From: an uncultured Clostridia bacterium
Lineage (GTDB): Bacteria; Bacillota; Clostridia; Oscillospirales; Oscillospiraceae
NCBI GenBank assembly: GCA_945487445.1
Contig: CALYTU010000035.1
Span: 1 to 12,623, forward strand
DNA length: 12,623 bases
Direction: 5' to 3'
Below, in pieces: positions 1 to 7,191 of the stretch. The translations under genes and the position numbers were made by a program. The notes below the pieces were generated by a model, which searched no databases, was not told where the DNA came from, and saw only the letters and a list, made by a program, of their open reading frames with translations. Position 1 is the first letter of the stretch; each line of letters starts with the position of its first letter.

Positions 1-810
1 AGAAAGCGCACTGCATGCAGACTCGGTCTGTGACTGGATCAACGCCTCACATCGCGAAAGGCCGTAGAGCCGAACAAAGGTGTTCTTCTTGCCGTCCACA
101 CCTACGGCCTTTCCGAGCTTCGCAGCGTCACCGATGACATCCAGCACATCGTCACGAATCTGAAAGGCCAGTCCAACCCCGTCGGCATAAACCCGGGCGG
201 CGTGCCGCTGGTCCTCGGAGCCGCCACCGCAGATGACGCCCATTTCACAGGCAGCCCTTATCAGGCCCCCGGTCTTGCGAATTTGGATGTCTCGGACCTC
301 CTGCTCGGTCAGCTCCCGTTCCTCTGAAAGCATATCCAACGCCTGACCCCCTACCATTCCCCAGGGACCCGAGTTCTCAGACAGGACCTCAACACAGGCT
401 GCAATTTTCTGGTGCGAAAGCTCCGAGCTTGACAAAACACGGAAAGCATCTGTCAGCAAGCCGTCGCCCGCCAGAATCGCCATGGCCTCGCCATACACCT
501 TGTGGTTGGTCAGGCGCCCTCTGCGATAGTCGTCGTTGTCCATGGCAGGTAGATCGTCGTGAATCAAACTGTAGGTATGAATCATCTCAATGGCTCTGGC
601 AGCCGGATCGGCGTCCTCGTCCCGACCGCCGCATGCCGCGCAGAACTGATAAACCAAAAAGGGGCGCAGCCGTTTTCCACCAGCCAGAAGGCTGTAGGTC
701 ATGGACTCGAACAGCCGGGTTTGGGGTTCATTGTGATCCTGATAAAGGTTGGAAAGCAGAGTCTCGAAGCGGTGATTGCATGCGGCCCACCGATCAAGTA
801 AGGTCTTCAT
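1..810 (-). CDS. ispA: Farnesyl diphosphate synthase / short-chain polyprenyl synthase (3' end cut off by window edge)
   Basis: Cytosolic trans-prenyltransferase that condenses IPP with allylic diphosphates to make farnesyl (or geranylgeranyl) diphosphate for quinone and undecaprenyl synthesis. I translated 270 codons without a stop down to base 1; family members are about 290-300 residues, so roughly 20-30 C-terminal residues are missing. Visible motifs are GGKRLRP (residues 44-50, IPP binding), the first aspartate-rich motif DDLPAMD (85-91), GEAMAILAGD (107-116), and the second aspartate-rich motif RDDVLD (219-224) followed by a lysine-rich GKKNTF segment (240-245). The ATG at 810 lies inside the end of xseB (17-nt overlap) with GGAGGTG at 821-827, a 10-nt spacing. 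It is the last visible gene of the nusB-xseAB operon, as in Bacillus. Family assignment is firm; the exact product chain length is inferred. Confidence 0.95.
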   Translation of the reverse strand, partial: MKTLLDRWAACNHRFETLLSNLYQDHNEPQTRLFESMTYSLLAGGKRLRPFLVYQFCAACGGRDEDADPAARAIEMIHTYSLIHDDLPAMDNDDYRRGRLTNHKVYGEAMAILAGDGLLTDAFRVLSSSELSHQKIAACVEVLSENSGPWGMVGGQALDMLSEERELTEQEVRDIQIRKTGGLIRAACEMGVICGGGSEDQRHAARVYADGVGLAFQIRDDVLDVIGDAAKLGKAVGVDGKKNTFVRLYGLSRCEALIQSQTESACSALS

Positions 811-1036
811 GGACAAATGGCACCTCCTGGAATCCCCCGTCGGGGTCTTTGGTGAGCTTGACGATTTCCAGCTCGGCCTCGTCGAGCAGCTTGCCGCAGC
901 TCCCGACCAGGTCCGTCCCCTCCCGAAAGAGCTTAATCGCTTCCTCCAGCGGCACCGAGCCGTCCTCGAGGCGATGGACAATTTCTTCCAGGCGGATTAT
1001 ATTGTCTTCAAAAGTTTTCGATTTTGCTTTTGGCAT
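794..1036 (-). CDS. xseB: Exodeoxyribonuclease VII small subunit
   Basis: Small subunit of exonuclease VII, which degrades single-stranded DNA from both ends into oligonucleotides; several XseB chains bind each XseA. The 80-residue product is the normal family size. It has the typical two-helix pattern, with TFEDNIIRLEEIVHRLEDG near the N-terminus and then SVPLEEAIKLFREGTDL. I chose the ATG at 1036 rather than the in-frame ATG at 1048. A GGAGG (1042-1046) sits 5 nt upstream of 1036, whereas the 1048 codon directly precedes that Shine-Dalgarno and has none of its own. It follows xseA after a 35-nt gap and overlaps ispA by 17 nt, so the partner subunits are co-transcribed. Confidence 0.95.
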   Translation of the reverse strand: MPKAKSKTFEDNIIRLEEIVHRLEDGSVPLEEAIKLFREGTDLVGSCGKLLDEAELEIVKLTKDPDGGFQEVPFVHEDLT

Positions 1037-1071
1037 AATGGCCTCCATGCACTGTTATAAATCGCGAAACA

Positions 1072-2274
1072 TTATGATTTTTCGATTTTCGCTCGAACAG
1101 TTCCATCATGGAACGTAATATCGAGACGCTCACTCCGTTTGGCCTGTGCCGCGCTTGTCACGTACTCGCCCTGCTCATTACAGACTGTGGCGTAGCCTCT
1201 GGTCAGGACCTTTAAAGGACTCATGGCGTCCAAGGACGCGGCCAACCGTATCAGGCGGGAACGATGATTTTGAACCTGCATGAACTGTGCTGCGGAAAGC
1301 GCGCTCACCGTTAAATCGAGGGTCTGACGGCGGTCCCGGATCAGGCGCATAGGGTCCCGCAGGGCGGGTCGGGCCTTCAACGCCTTCAAACGGCTTCCCG
1401 CTGAAAGGGCGAGCCGCTGCAGAGCTGCAGCCAAGGCCTTTCGCATATTGGCCAGGTCCTCCCGCAGCTCGGCTTGATCCGGCACGGCAAGCTCAGCCGC
1501 ATTGGATGGTGTGGCAGCCCGGAGATCAGCCACGAAGTCGGAAATTGTCACGTCCGGTTCGTGGCCCACAGCGGAGATTACGGGAATTTCCGAGGCATAA
1601 ATCGCGCGTGCTGTGATTTCTTCATTGAAAGCCCAGAGGTCCTCCACAGAACCGCCGCCCCGTCCCACAATCAGCAGATCACAGATCTGTTGCCTGTTGG
1701 CAAAGGAAACCGCTCCGGCGATCTCTGTCGCCGCCTCCTCTCCCTGAACCCGAACCGGCAGAAGGATCACCTTGGACAACGGGTAACGCCTGCCGAGAAT
1801 GCGCAGCATATCGTGGACTGCCGCCCCGGCGGGCGAGGTTACAATGCCGATCCGATGGGGGTAGACAGGGAGTTGCTTTTTATGGGAAACATCGAACAGG
1901 CCCTCCTGGTACAGACGTTCTTTGAGCTGGTCAAAGGCCAACTGCAGGGCGCCAGCCCCCTCGGGGATCAGATGGGTGCAGTAGAGCTGATAGGCGCCGT
2001 CCCGGGGATAGACAGTGACCCTGCCAACGGCGATTACAGACATCCCGTTTTGGGGGACGAACCGCAGAGAAAAAGCGTTGCCCTTGAACAGGACACAGCG
2101 AAGCGCCCCATCGGCATCCTTAACCGTAAAATAATGGTGACCCGAGGGGTATCGCTTATAGTTGCTGATCTCGCCCCGCACACAGACATTTTGCAGCGCA
2201 GGGTTGTTGTCAAAAAGGTTTTTCACATAGGTATTCAGTTGAGAAACCGTTAAAATGTTTGGTTGGGCATTCAT
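1072..2274 (-). CDS. xseA: Exodeoxyribonuclease VII large subunit
   Basis: Catalytic subunit of exonuclease VII, acting on single-stranded DNA in repair and mismatch-excision tracts. The 400-residue product starts with an OB-fold nucleic-acid-binding domain (about 5-105; note VRGEISNYK and GHHYFTVKD). The catalytic domain follows, with RIGIVTSPAGAA, the glycine-rich GRGGGSVEDLWAFN motif and SAVGHEPDVTISDFVAD leading into RAATPSNAAE. A helical, Arg/Leu-rich coiled-coil region runs from about 260 to 350, where the small subunit binds, and the C-terminus has the usual LTRGYATV. The ATG overlaps the stop of the upstream TsaD-like gene by 4 nt (ATGA), indicating translational coupling. Length and motifs are normal and I see nothing broken. 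Confidence 0.97.
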   Translation of the reverse strand: MNAQPNILTVSQLNTYVKNLFDNNPALQNVCVRGEISNYKRYPSGHHYFTVKDADGALRCVLFKGNAFSLRFVPQNGMSVIAVGRVTVYPRDGAYQLYCTHLIPEGAGALQLAFDQLKERLYQEGLFDVSHKKQLPVYPHRIGIVTSPAGAAVHDMLRILGRRYPLSKVILLPVRVQGEEAATEIAGAVSFANRQQICDLLIVGRGGGSVEDLWAFNEEITARAIYASEIPVISAVGHEPDVTISDFVADLRAATPSNAAELAVPDQAELREDLANMRKALAAALQRLALSAGSRLKALKARPALRDPMRLIRDRRQTLDLTVSALSAAQFMQVQNHRSRLIRLAASLDAMSPLKVLTRGYATVCNEQGEYVTSAAQAKRSERLDITFHDGTVRAKIEKS

Positions 2275-3242
2275 CGTTTACAGGTATCTGTTCCGCCCGA
2301 AGACTGGGCTGAATGAAGGTGATTATTTGATTGCTGTTTTAACCATGTCAAAACCGCGATCCCCATGGCATTGTCAGTGGAATACTGCGGCGCGCCGAAA
2401 ACGGCTTCAGGGAAACTGCGGCGAAGCAAGGAGTTAGAAGCGACCCCCCCGGAAAAGATCACGGGTAGGCGGTGCTCGCTTTGCGCATTTTTTGTAGCCT
2501 TTTTCACAGCTTCTGTTACCGAACGCAGCGCAAAATAGGCCGTCTCAGCCTCCCCTGCGCCCTTGTCGCGAAAGGCCTGGACCTGATTTTGGACCCCGGA
2601 CAGAGAGAAAGCGCAGCCATTGACCCGTACGCGGAAGTAGTCGCCGCCGCTGAGCCCGCTGCAGGCCGTGTCCAACGCCTTGCCAGCCGGAAAATCCAGA
2701 CCGAGCATCTGCCCTGTTCGATCAATGAGCTGTCCTGCGGAAATATCCGTTGTGCCGCCGAGTTTTTCACAGTCGATCTGGCCCTCAGCCGTGGTGCGGA
2801 TCAAAAGCAGCTCCGTGGTGCCGCCGGAGAGATGCCAGGCAAGAAATCCCGTACCCAGAAGGTCCAACCGTCCTGCCGACCAAAGCACTGCGGCAATATG
2901 GCCTTGTTGATGCGAGAATTCATATATCGGCACATGAAGCGCAGCGGCCAGGACCCTGGCCTGGGATTCTCCCGCCAGAAAGCAGGGCATATAGGAACCT
3001 TCCACAGCTCTGGGTCGGGTACTGACGCCCACTGCAGAAACGGCGGCGGGGTCAAGATTTGCAAAGAGCCTGTCGGAAAGCTCCGGCAGGCGCTTGATAT
3101 GAGAAAACAGGGCCTCCGATTGGCGAAGGCCCAATTCTCCTGCCTTTACCGGCAGGAGCCGGGATGTGTTTTCCCCGTTCTGCCCGTCAAAGGCGGCAAT
3201 GGATGTGGTATAATTACTGGTATCAAAGCCGAGCGTAATCAT
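2271..3242 (-). CDS. TsaD/Kae1-like M22 family protein (divergent paralog)
   Basis: This belongs to the ASKHA-fold Kae1/TsaD (M22, O-sialoglycoprotein endopeptidase-like) family; 323 residues against about 340 for TsaD. Visible landmarks are the nucleotide-fold start GFDTSN (5-10), the HQQGH metal motif (H111, H115), the phosphate-loop-like LSGGTTEL (138-145), LGGTTDISAGQLIDR (161-175), FSGGVASNSLLR (263-274) and STDNA (288-292), whose D290 matches the third metal ligand of TsaD. It differs from canonical TsaD at the N-terminus: NYTTS replaces the usual SCDET-type segment, and DISAG replaces the DDAAGE segment. It therefore looks like a paralog rather than the essential tRNA t6A enzyme. It overlaps nusB and xseA by 4 nt each, so it is a full member of the operon, at the place folD holds in B. 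subtilis. Its biochemical function is not known to me. Confidence 0.85.
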   Translation of the reverse strand: MITLGFDTSNYTTSIAAFDGQNGENTSRLLPVKAGELGLRQSEALFSHIKRLPELSDRLFANLDPAAVSAVGVSTRPRAVEGSYMPCFLAGESQARVLAAALHVPIYEFSHQQGHIAAVLWSAGRLDLLGTGFLAWHLSGGTTELLLIRTTAEGQIDCEKLGGTTDISAGQLIDRTGQMLGLDFPAGKALDTACSGLSGGDYFRVRVNGCAFSLSGVQNQVQAFRDKGAGEAETAYFALRSVTEAVKKATKNAQSEHRLPVIFSGGVASNSLLRRSFPEAVFGAPQYSTDNAMGIAVLTWLKQQSNNHLHSAQSSGGTDTCKR

Positions 3243-3709
3243 GCTTCCGGCCTCTGATCGCGTGAAAAGGCGCCCAAGATTCCGTTGACGAACGAGACAG
3301 TTTCCGGCTCCTCATATTTCTGGGCCAGCTTGACAGCCTCATTGATCGCTACGTTCATGGGAACGTCCTCCACATAGAGCGCTTCAAACATAGCAAGCTC
3401 CATCACCGCGCGGGCGAGCCGGGAAATGCGGCTGACGTTCCAGCCGATGGCGTATTTGGCGAGATACCCCTCCAGCTCCTTGCGGCGGGCACAGACCCCC
3501 TCTACCACGGCGGAGATATAGCCGCGCTGCTTTGCATTGGGCTGTTCGGCATAGACCTCGTTTTCGTCAGCAAGCAGTGCGTAGTAGGTCTCATCAAAGC
3601 GGGTTTCCAGGACGGTCCGCGCATCCTCACCGGTACTATGCACTGCATAAATCAGGTGGACGGCAATCTCTCTTGCGGTGGACCTGGTCATACGCTGTGC
3701 GCTGTTCAT
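3239..3709 (-). CDS. nusB: Transcription antitermination factor NusB
   Basis: All-helical RNA-binding protein that, with NusE/S10, binds boxA in nascent rRNA leaders and supports antitermination of rRNA transcription. The 156 residues include the N-terminal STAREIAVHLIYAV, a central WNVSRISRLARAVMELAMFE segment and the signature VPMNVAINEAVKLAQKY, followed by FVNGILG. An open frame extends upstream to 3859, but its sequence is shadow-like. I take the ATG at 3709, which overlaps the stop of the Asp23-like gene in an ATGA junction; another Met lies six codons further in (3691). The upstream Shine-Dalgarno is weak (AGGG next to the start), consistent with coupled translation. The insertion region DENEVYAEQPNAK is a little longer than in compact NusB proteins. 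Confidence 0.95.
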   Translation of the reverse strand: MNSAQRMTRSTAREIAVHLIYAVHSTGEDARTVLETRFDETYYALLADENEVYAEQPNAKQRGYISAVVEGVCARRKELEGYLAKYAIGWNVSRISRLARAVMELAMFEALYVEDVPMNVAINEAVKLAQKYEEPETVSFVNGILGAFSRDQRPEA

Positions 3710-4035
3710 CCCTGCTTCCCCATGGAAATGCCTGTGACGTTCACATCCACACGCGCGACCTTGAATCCGGTCATGGATTCCACTGCGTTTGTGACAGCCT
3801 TCTGCACGTTCCTTGCAATCTCCACAACAGAATGTCCATAGACCACCACAAGTCCGCAAACCAGCTCCACATCCTCACCCAGGGTGACATGGATGGCTTT
3901 TCGATCATTTTTCTGGCTTACCACACCCTCGACGTCCCGAATGGCGGCGGCAGCGATCGTGTTGATCACATCCTCGTTGATATTGACCGTGCCGTTATCG
4001 AGCTCCTTCGTCATGTAATCTTTGTATTCACCCAT
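3706..4035 (-). CDS. yqhY: Asp23/Gls24 family protein, YqhY-like
   Basis: Small cytosolic protein of the Asp23/Gls24 (DUF322) family, 109 residues. It begins with GTVNINEDVINTIAAAAIRDVEGV, typical of the family, then shows the beta-strand pattern HVTLGEDVELVCGLVVVYG and ends with VARVDVNVTGISM. The position directly upstream of nusB matches yqhY of B. subtilis, which has been linked to control of acetyl-CoA carboxylase. Unlike in Bacillus, accB and accC are not its neighbours here, so that role is only an inference. The start is well marked by AAGGAGG (4044-4050) with 8-nt spacing. It is the first gene of the housekeeping operon and has its own putative promoter. Confidence 0.88.
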   Translation of the reverse strand: MGEYKDYMTKELDNGTVNINEDVINTIAAAAIRDVEGVVSQKNDRKAIHVTLGEDVELVCGLVVVYGHSVVEIARNVQKAVTNAVESMTGFKVARVDVNVTGISMGKQG

Positions 4036-4057
4036 GGTATGTTCCTCCTTTTGTGCA

Positions 4058-4086
4058 TGATACAGTATCTTTTATTCATTGTATCA
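4058..4086. repeat. Inverted repeat TGATACA-N15-TGTATCA across the -10 and start region
   Basis: Two perfect 7-nt arms (4058-4064 and 4080-4086) are separated by 15 nt. One arm overlaps the putative -10 of the yqhY operon and the other lies just past the expected start site. A smaller palindrome GATAC-A-GTATC (4059-4069) overlaps the proximal arm. It could be an operator or a 5' hairpin; no known regulator motif is recognised. Confidence 0.4.
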
Positions 4087-4105
4087 CAAATTGGAAAAAA
4101 AACAA
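4078..4105 (-). promoter_or_regulatory. Putative sigma-A promoter (extended -10) for the yqhY-nusB-xseAB-ispA operon
   Basis: On the minus strand an extended -10 (TG-A-TACAAT; hexamer 4078-4083, TG at 4085-4086) lies 16 nt from a poor -35 (TTGTTT, 4100-4105). The expected start is near 4071, giving a leader of about 36 nt. The -35 is weak, so the extended TG would have to compensate. An inverted repeat overlaps the -10 and is listed separately. Confidence 0.55.
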
Positions 4106-4128
4106 CCGGAAATTTCAATTTTATGATT

Positions 4129-4692
4129 CTATTTTACCTCGATCACGCGAATCTGCGAGAGGTCGTAATCAGTTTGCGACAGGATCACGTCCGTCAATAC
4201 GGCGACATCCGTCTCGGAGAGGTCCTGAGATGCAACAGCCAGGTCAATTCCGTCATCCTTCATATATGCCACGCAGTCTTCGTAGCCCTTAGATATGATG
4301 AGACTTTCGATGGAGGCTTCCGCAAGCGACATCTTTACAATGTTTTCAAGCTGGAGCGTGCTGGCGCTCACATCTTCATTTTCTCCGGCGTAGGAGATTG
4401 TCTCCTGAATCAGATGAACCGCGCTGTCCCGGCTCTGCTGGCGACTCAGCCGCATTTGGGCAAAGACCTGCTCCGCAGTCTGCGTTTCCCCGGTGCCTTC
4501 GTTTGCAAGCTCCTGCTCGCCGCTCTGCACATGGGCCATAACGAGCGTCGCATCATTGAGCACCTTGGTTTGATCGAGCGTAGACACAAGGTCTACGGCA
4601 TGTCGGTCTTCATAGCGCCAGTTCAGATAAATGCCTCCGCAGACGAAGACCAGAACGGCGGCGACGATGGCGTTGCGTTTCCAGGTTTTCAT
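4129..4692 (-). CDS. spoIIIAH: Stage III sporulation protein AH
   Basis: Mother-cell membrane protein whose extracytoplasmic YscJ/FliF-like ring domain binds forespore SpoIIQ, forming the channel across the intermembrane space of the engulfed forespore. The product is 187 residues. It has a short basic N-terminus (MKTWKRN), one membrane helix (about 8-24), a linker rich in Gln, Glu and Thr, and a C-terminal domain (about 95-187) containing the helix SRQQSRDSAVHLIQETI and ending with DYDLSQIRVIEVK. I chose the ATG at 4692 over the one at 4698. The Shine-Dalgarno AAAGGGG (4700-4706) is 7 nt from 4692 but only 1 nt from 4698. It is the last gene of the spoIIIA cluster, 12 nt after spoIIIAG. The following 93 nt to the next gene hold no convincing terminator. 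Confidence 0.95.
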   Translation of the reverse strand: MKTWKRNAIVAAVLVFVCGGIYLNWRYEDRHAVDLVSTLDQTKVLNDATLVMAHVQSGEQELANEGTGETQTAEQVFAQMRLSRQQSRDSAVHLIQETISYAGENEDVSASTLQLENIVKMSLAEASIESLIISKGYEDCVAYMKDDGIDLAVASQDLSETDVAVLTDVILSQTDYDLSQIRVIEVK

Positions 4693-4704
4693 GTTCATTC
4701 CCCT

Positions 4705-5256
4705 TTACTTCATTTTCACAACAGTGATTTGATCGGTCCCCAGCCCCAGTAGCGCTGAGACGGCGGCGCAGAGCTGATAGCGAACAGTCTCGTCCGCACC
4801 GCCCTCGGCCACGATTAACGCGCCTTGAAAGACCGGATAGACCGTGCTCACAACGGCTGGTTCATTGTATGCGCTGCCCCGGTCTACCATGACGGTCTTT
4901 TCCTCGGAGGAAAGACTGCTGCGCTCCCCTTCCTCGGTTTCAGTCCGGGTCTTGTCCGTCTGATAGCTCGCCGCAGGACCGGATTTCAGTGTCAACATCA
5001 CGCGGACCCTGCCCGCGCCGTGGATCTGGCTCAAGGCAGCCTCGAGTTCCTGTTCCGTACGGCGGCAGTATTCCATTCCGTTGTCCTGCGCAGCGGGTTC
5101 CGTCTGAACCGGGTCAAAACTTCGTTGCGGCTCCTCCTGTTTTTCATGGGAGGGCCAGAGCATGAGAATCACTCCCAAAAGCACAATTAAAATCGGATAT
5201 TTGTAGCGTTCCAAAAAAGCCGGCAGCTTTGCCGGGAGCTTCCATTCCAGCTTCAT
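4705..5256 (-). CDS. spoIIIAG: Stage III sporulation protein AG
   Basis: Ring-forming component of the SpoIIIA-SpoIIQ channel, in the mother-cell-derived membrane. The 183-residue protein has a basic amphipathic N-terminus, one membrane helix (about 20-38, YPILIVLLGVILMLW), a charged linker, and a YscJ/FliF-like domain. That domain is split by an insertion (SYQTDKTRTETEEGERSSLSS) of the kind that forms the beta-triangle in this family. The C-terminus GALIVAEGGAD then VSALLGLGTDQITVVKMK is typical. The ATG at 5256 overlaps the spoIIIAF stop by 4 nt (ATGA). A GTG four codons upstream (5268) is less likely because it lies inside the AGAGGTGGG Shine-Dalgarno-like stretch. Confidence 0.95.
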   Translation of the reverse strand: MKLEWKLPAKLPAFLERYKYPILIVLLGVILMLWPSHEKQEEPQRSFDPVQTEPAAQDNGMEYCRRTEQELEAALSQIHGAGRVRVMLTLKSGPAASYQTDKTRTETEEGERSSLSSEEKTVMVDRGSAYNEPAVVSTVYPVFQGALIVAEGGADETVRYQLCAAVSALLGLGTDQITVVKMK

Positions 5257-5726
5257 CCGCCAACCCACCTCTGTTTCTCCGGCGGAATGGCCAGCTCCCG
5301 GCTCAGAACATCGGACAAGGCCGCACGCTTGTCCTCAGTCCAGCTTCCAGTCAGACGGAGACTGTCCGGAACAAAGGCACCGGCCTCAGTCCGGGCTGTA
5401 ACGGTGCAGGTCAACTGCATGCCGAGGGATTTGCCCTTCTCTTCCACCCAGGCGGCGGTCTGCTCTTCCACCAAGCGGCGAAGCAGGGCGTCATTTTTCT
5501 CCCGGGCCGCCTCGGCGCGTTCTGCTTTCGTCATTCCTGTCATCAGATCCGGCAAACGGGAGAGATCCACACGCAACAGCGGCCGGACCGTCGTCAAAAT
5601 CATCAGGCAGCCGCCACAGAGGGTCACAGCGCGGGCAGCCCGTTTTCCGCGCAGAAGCGCGCCAGCCAACGACACAAGAAAGCCGCAGAGGACCAGGCGC
5701 AGAAGATATGCTTTGATGGCAGTCAT
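5253..5726 (-). CDS. spoIIIAF: Stage III sporulation protein AF
   Basis: Membrane component of the SpoIIIA complex. The 157 residues contain two N-terminal membrane helices (about 4-22 and 30-46), then VRPLLRVDL and a soluble domain. That domain includes a long helix (about 62-105, rich in Glu, Ala and Arg) and a C-terminal portion with CTVTARTEAGAF and LRLTGSW. The open frame runs upstream to 5867, but the ATG at 5726 overlaps the spoIIIAE stop in an ATGA junction and begins the membrane helix immediately, so I use it. Its direct role within the channel is not well defined for the family. Confidence 0.93.
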   Translation of the reverse strand: MTAIKAYLLRLVLCGFLVSLAGALLRGKRAARAVTLCGGCLMILTTVRPLLRVDLSRLPDLMTGMTKAERAEAAREKNDALLRRLVEEQTAAWVEEKGKSLGMQLTCTVTARTEAGAFVPDSLRLTGSWTEDKRAALSDVLSRELAIPPEKQRWVGG

Positions 5727-6808
5727 GCGTTCACCGTCCGAATACAAAGTACGAGGATCATCAAAGAAAGCAGGCAGGCAATTCCTGTCAATGCAAGCAC
5801 AAGTCCCATGGCCTGCGTCAGCTTTTCCAGCAAACCGGCCTGGCTTCCCTTCCCGAACAGACCGCAAAGCGCCGTGGCAAGCTTAAGAAGCAGATATTGC
5901 AGACCGATTTTGAAAAACGGACCCAGACACAGGCCCAGTACTGCAAGCATCCCATAGAGCCCCGTTGAGGTGCGAAGGAGGGCTGCGGCGCTCAAAAGTG
6001 AGCCGGAAGCGTCGGAGACGATGTTTCCTACCACGGGGACCATCCCCGAAATGGCAGACCGCAGGGACCGAAGCTTTTGCGCGTCCACCACACCGGAGAC
6101 GAGACCTGTTAGCGTCAGCACGGCGGAGTATCCCCACATGACAGCCTTGACGGATGTGACCAGCATCCATTTCACGAAGCTTCGGAACTGTGCAAACTGC
6201 GTCAGCCCGAAAGCAGACTCTGCCACGCTCATCATCAGAAACAGATACAAAAGCGGCACAAGCAGTCCCGAGACAAGACTCAGAAGCAAGTCAAACAGCA
6301 CAATCCCGAGCCCCGAGACAGCCATGGAGGAGAGGTTGCCCGAGGCAGCCATCAGAGTCGCCATGCCGGGAAGCAGCAGGCTCGTGTAATGGTGCAGCTC
6401 ACGGATTGTCTCCGTTCCAAGTGCGATCATGGAGCCAAAGGAAGTGGTACAGGCCGCTGCGATCGTCAGCGCACCCACAAGCGGAACGGCCGCCTTTCCC
6501 TGTGGGTTGTCCTCCAAAAGCGCGCAGAGGAGAGCGGCGGCGAGAATCAGGCCGAGGGTTCTCAGGCCTTCGTCGAAACCCAATGCTTTAATGTTGCCCA
6601 AAGTATCGGCCAGAAGACGAAGTACCCGAGTTCCGAACCCCTCCACAGCCCCGTCATACGGCCCGATTTCTCCGATGATGTCTCCCGACAGCCCCTGCTC
6701 CGGGTCAAGCCCTTCCAGAAGCGCGGTGTTTACGTCCTCGGCACAGACCGGCAGGATCAGTAGCGCAAGCAGCAGAATCGCCCCTGCCAGGGCAGACAGC
6801 GCCCTCAT
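5723..6808 (-). CDS. spoIIIAE: Stage III sporulation protein AE
   Basis: Polytopic membrane protein of the SpoIIIA export apparatus. The 361-residue product starts with a signal-peptide-like segment (MRALSALAGAILLLALLI, likely cut near VCA-ED at 23/24), then an extracytoplasmic stretch and about seven hydrophobic segments. The family-specific SAISGMVPVVGNIVSDASG lies at 251-269, and the final membrane helix ends with ILVLCIRTVNA. The open frame could start at 6868, but the ATG at 6808 forms a 4-nt ATGA overlap with spoIIIAD and gives a proper signal sequence. A GAGGTG lies about 8 nt upstream. Length is close to the usual 380-400. Confidence 0.95.
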   Translation of the reverse strand: MRALSALAGAILLLALLILPVCAEDVNTALLEGLDPEQGLSGDIIGEIGPYDGAVEGFGTRVLRLLADTLGNIKALGFDEGLRTLGLILAAALLCALLEDNPQGKAAVPLVGALTIAAACTTSFGSMIALGTETIRELHHYTSLLLPGMATLMAASGNLSSMAVSGLGIVLFDLLLSLVSGLLVPLLYLFLMMSVAESAFGLTQFAQFRSFVKWMLVTSVKAVMWGYSAVLTLTGLVSGVVDAQKLRSLRSAISGMVPVVGNIVSDASGSLLSAAALLRTSTGLYGMLAVLGLCLGPFFKIGLQYLLLKLATALCGLFGKGSQAGLLEKLTQAMGLVLALTGIACLLSLMILVLCIRTVNA

Positions 6809-7191
6809 ACCAGCACCTCGATCAGCGCCAGAACCGCCTGGAGCAGCGGCAGACTGACCACCAAACACAGCAGCCCGCCGCCAAGCTCTACCAGCTTCGC
6901 AAGCGCGGACTGTCCCGCGTCTGTGCAGACCGCTGAGCTAATCTCCGTGAGAAGGCCAAGACCCAAGCATTTCCACAACGGGGCGGTGAGTTTTCCGTCC
7001 AGCTGCGCCCGCTCGGCCAGAGAACGGGCAAGCGACAGGACAGGCTCCACGTAGGAGAGCAGCAGCCCCGCCCCGAGCGAACAGGCACAGAGAGTCAGGA
7101 CAAGCGATAACTCCGGACTCTGTTTTTTGATCACAACGGTCAGTAATGCAGCCACCATTGCGAGGGCCGAAAGCTGAAACGATACTGCCAT
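6805..7191 (-). CDS. spoIIIAD: Stage III sporulation protein AD
   Basis: Small polytopic membrane protein of 128 residues, the normal size. It has about four hydrophobic segments (roughly 5-22, 29-48, 70-88 and 102-125). The conserved GLLTEISSAVCTDAGQSAL (about 78-96), with ELGG following, is the family hallmark. The ATG overlaps the spoIIIAC stop by one base (TGATG), and there is no clear Shine-Dalgarno, which suggests coupled translation from spoIIIAC. It acts with SpoIIIAC and SpoIIIAE in the mother-cell membrane during engulfment. The family resembles export-apparatus membrane proteins, but that analogy is inference. Confidence 0.93.
   Translation of the reverse strand: MAVSFQLSALAMVAALLTVVIKKQSPELSLVLTLCACSLGAGLLLSYVEPVLSLARSLAERAQLDGKLTAPLWKCLGLGLLTEISSAVCTDAGQSALAKLVELGGGLLCLVVSLPLLQAVLALIEVLV

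Noticed and set aside
2271..3242. Naming this gene tsaD outright
   Set aside because: The SCDET and DDAAGE segments expected in tRNA-modifying TsaD are replaced, so only family-level assignment is justified.
4090..4128. Terminator after spoIIIAH based on the eight-T run
   Set aside because: The only preceding symmetry is GAAATTTC, an AT-rich palindrome with no room for a stable GC stem.
3532..4752. Long plus-strand open frame (406 codons) spanning nusB to spoIIIAH
   Set aside because: It is antisense to four well-supported genes, has no family-like sequence, and reflects GC-driven absence of stops. The same holds for other long plus-strand frames at 1474-2253, 2472-3257, 9646-10680 and 11415-12143.
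6809..6868. Longer N-terminus for spoIIIAE (and similarly 3710-3859 for nusB, 5727-5867 for spoIIIAF)
   Set aside because: The extensions are encoded inside the preceding gene and lack family-like sequence. The ATGA junction starts give normal lengths and, for spoIIIAE, an intact signal peptide.
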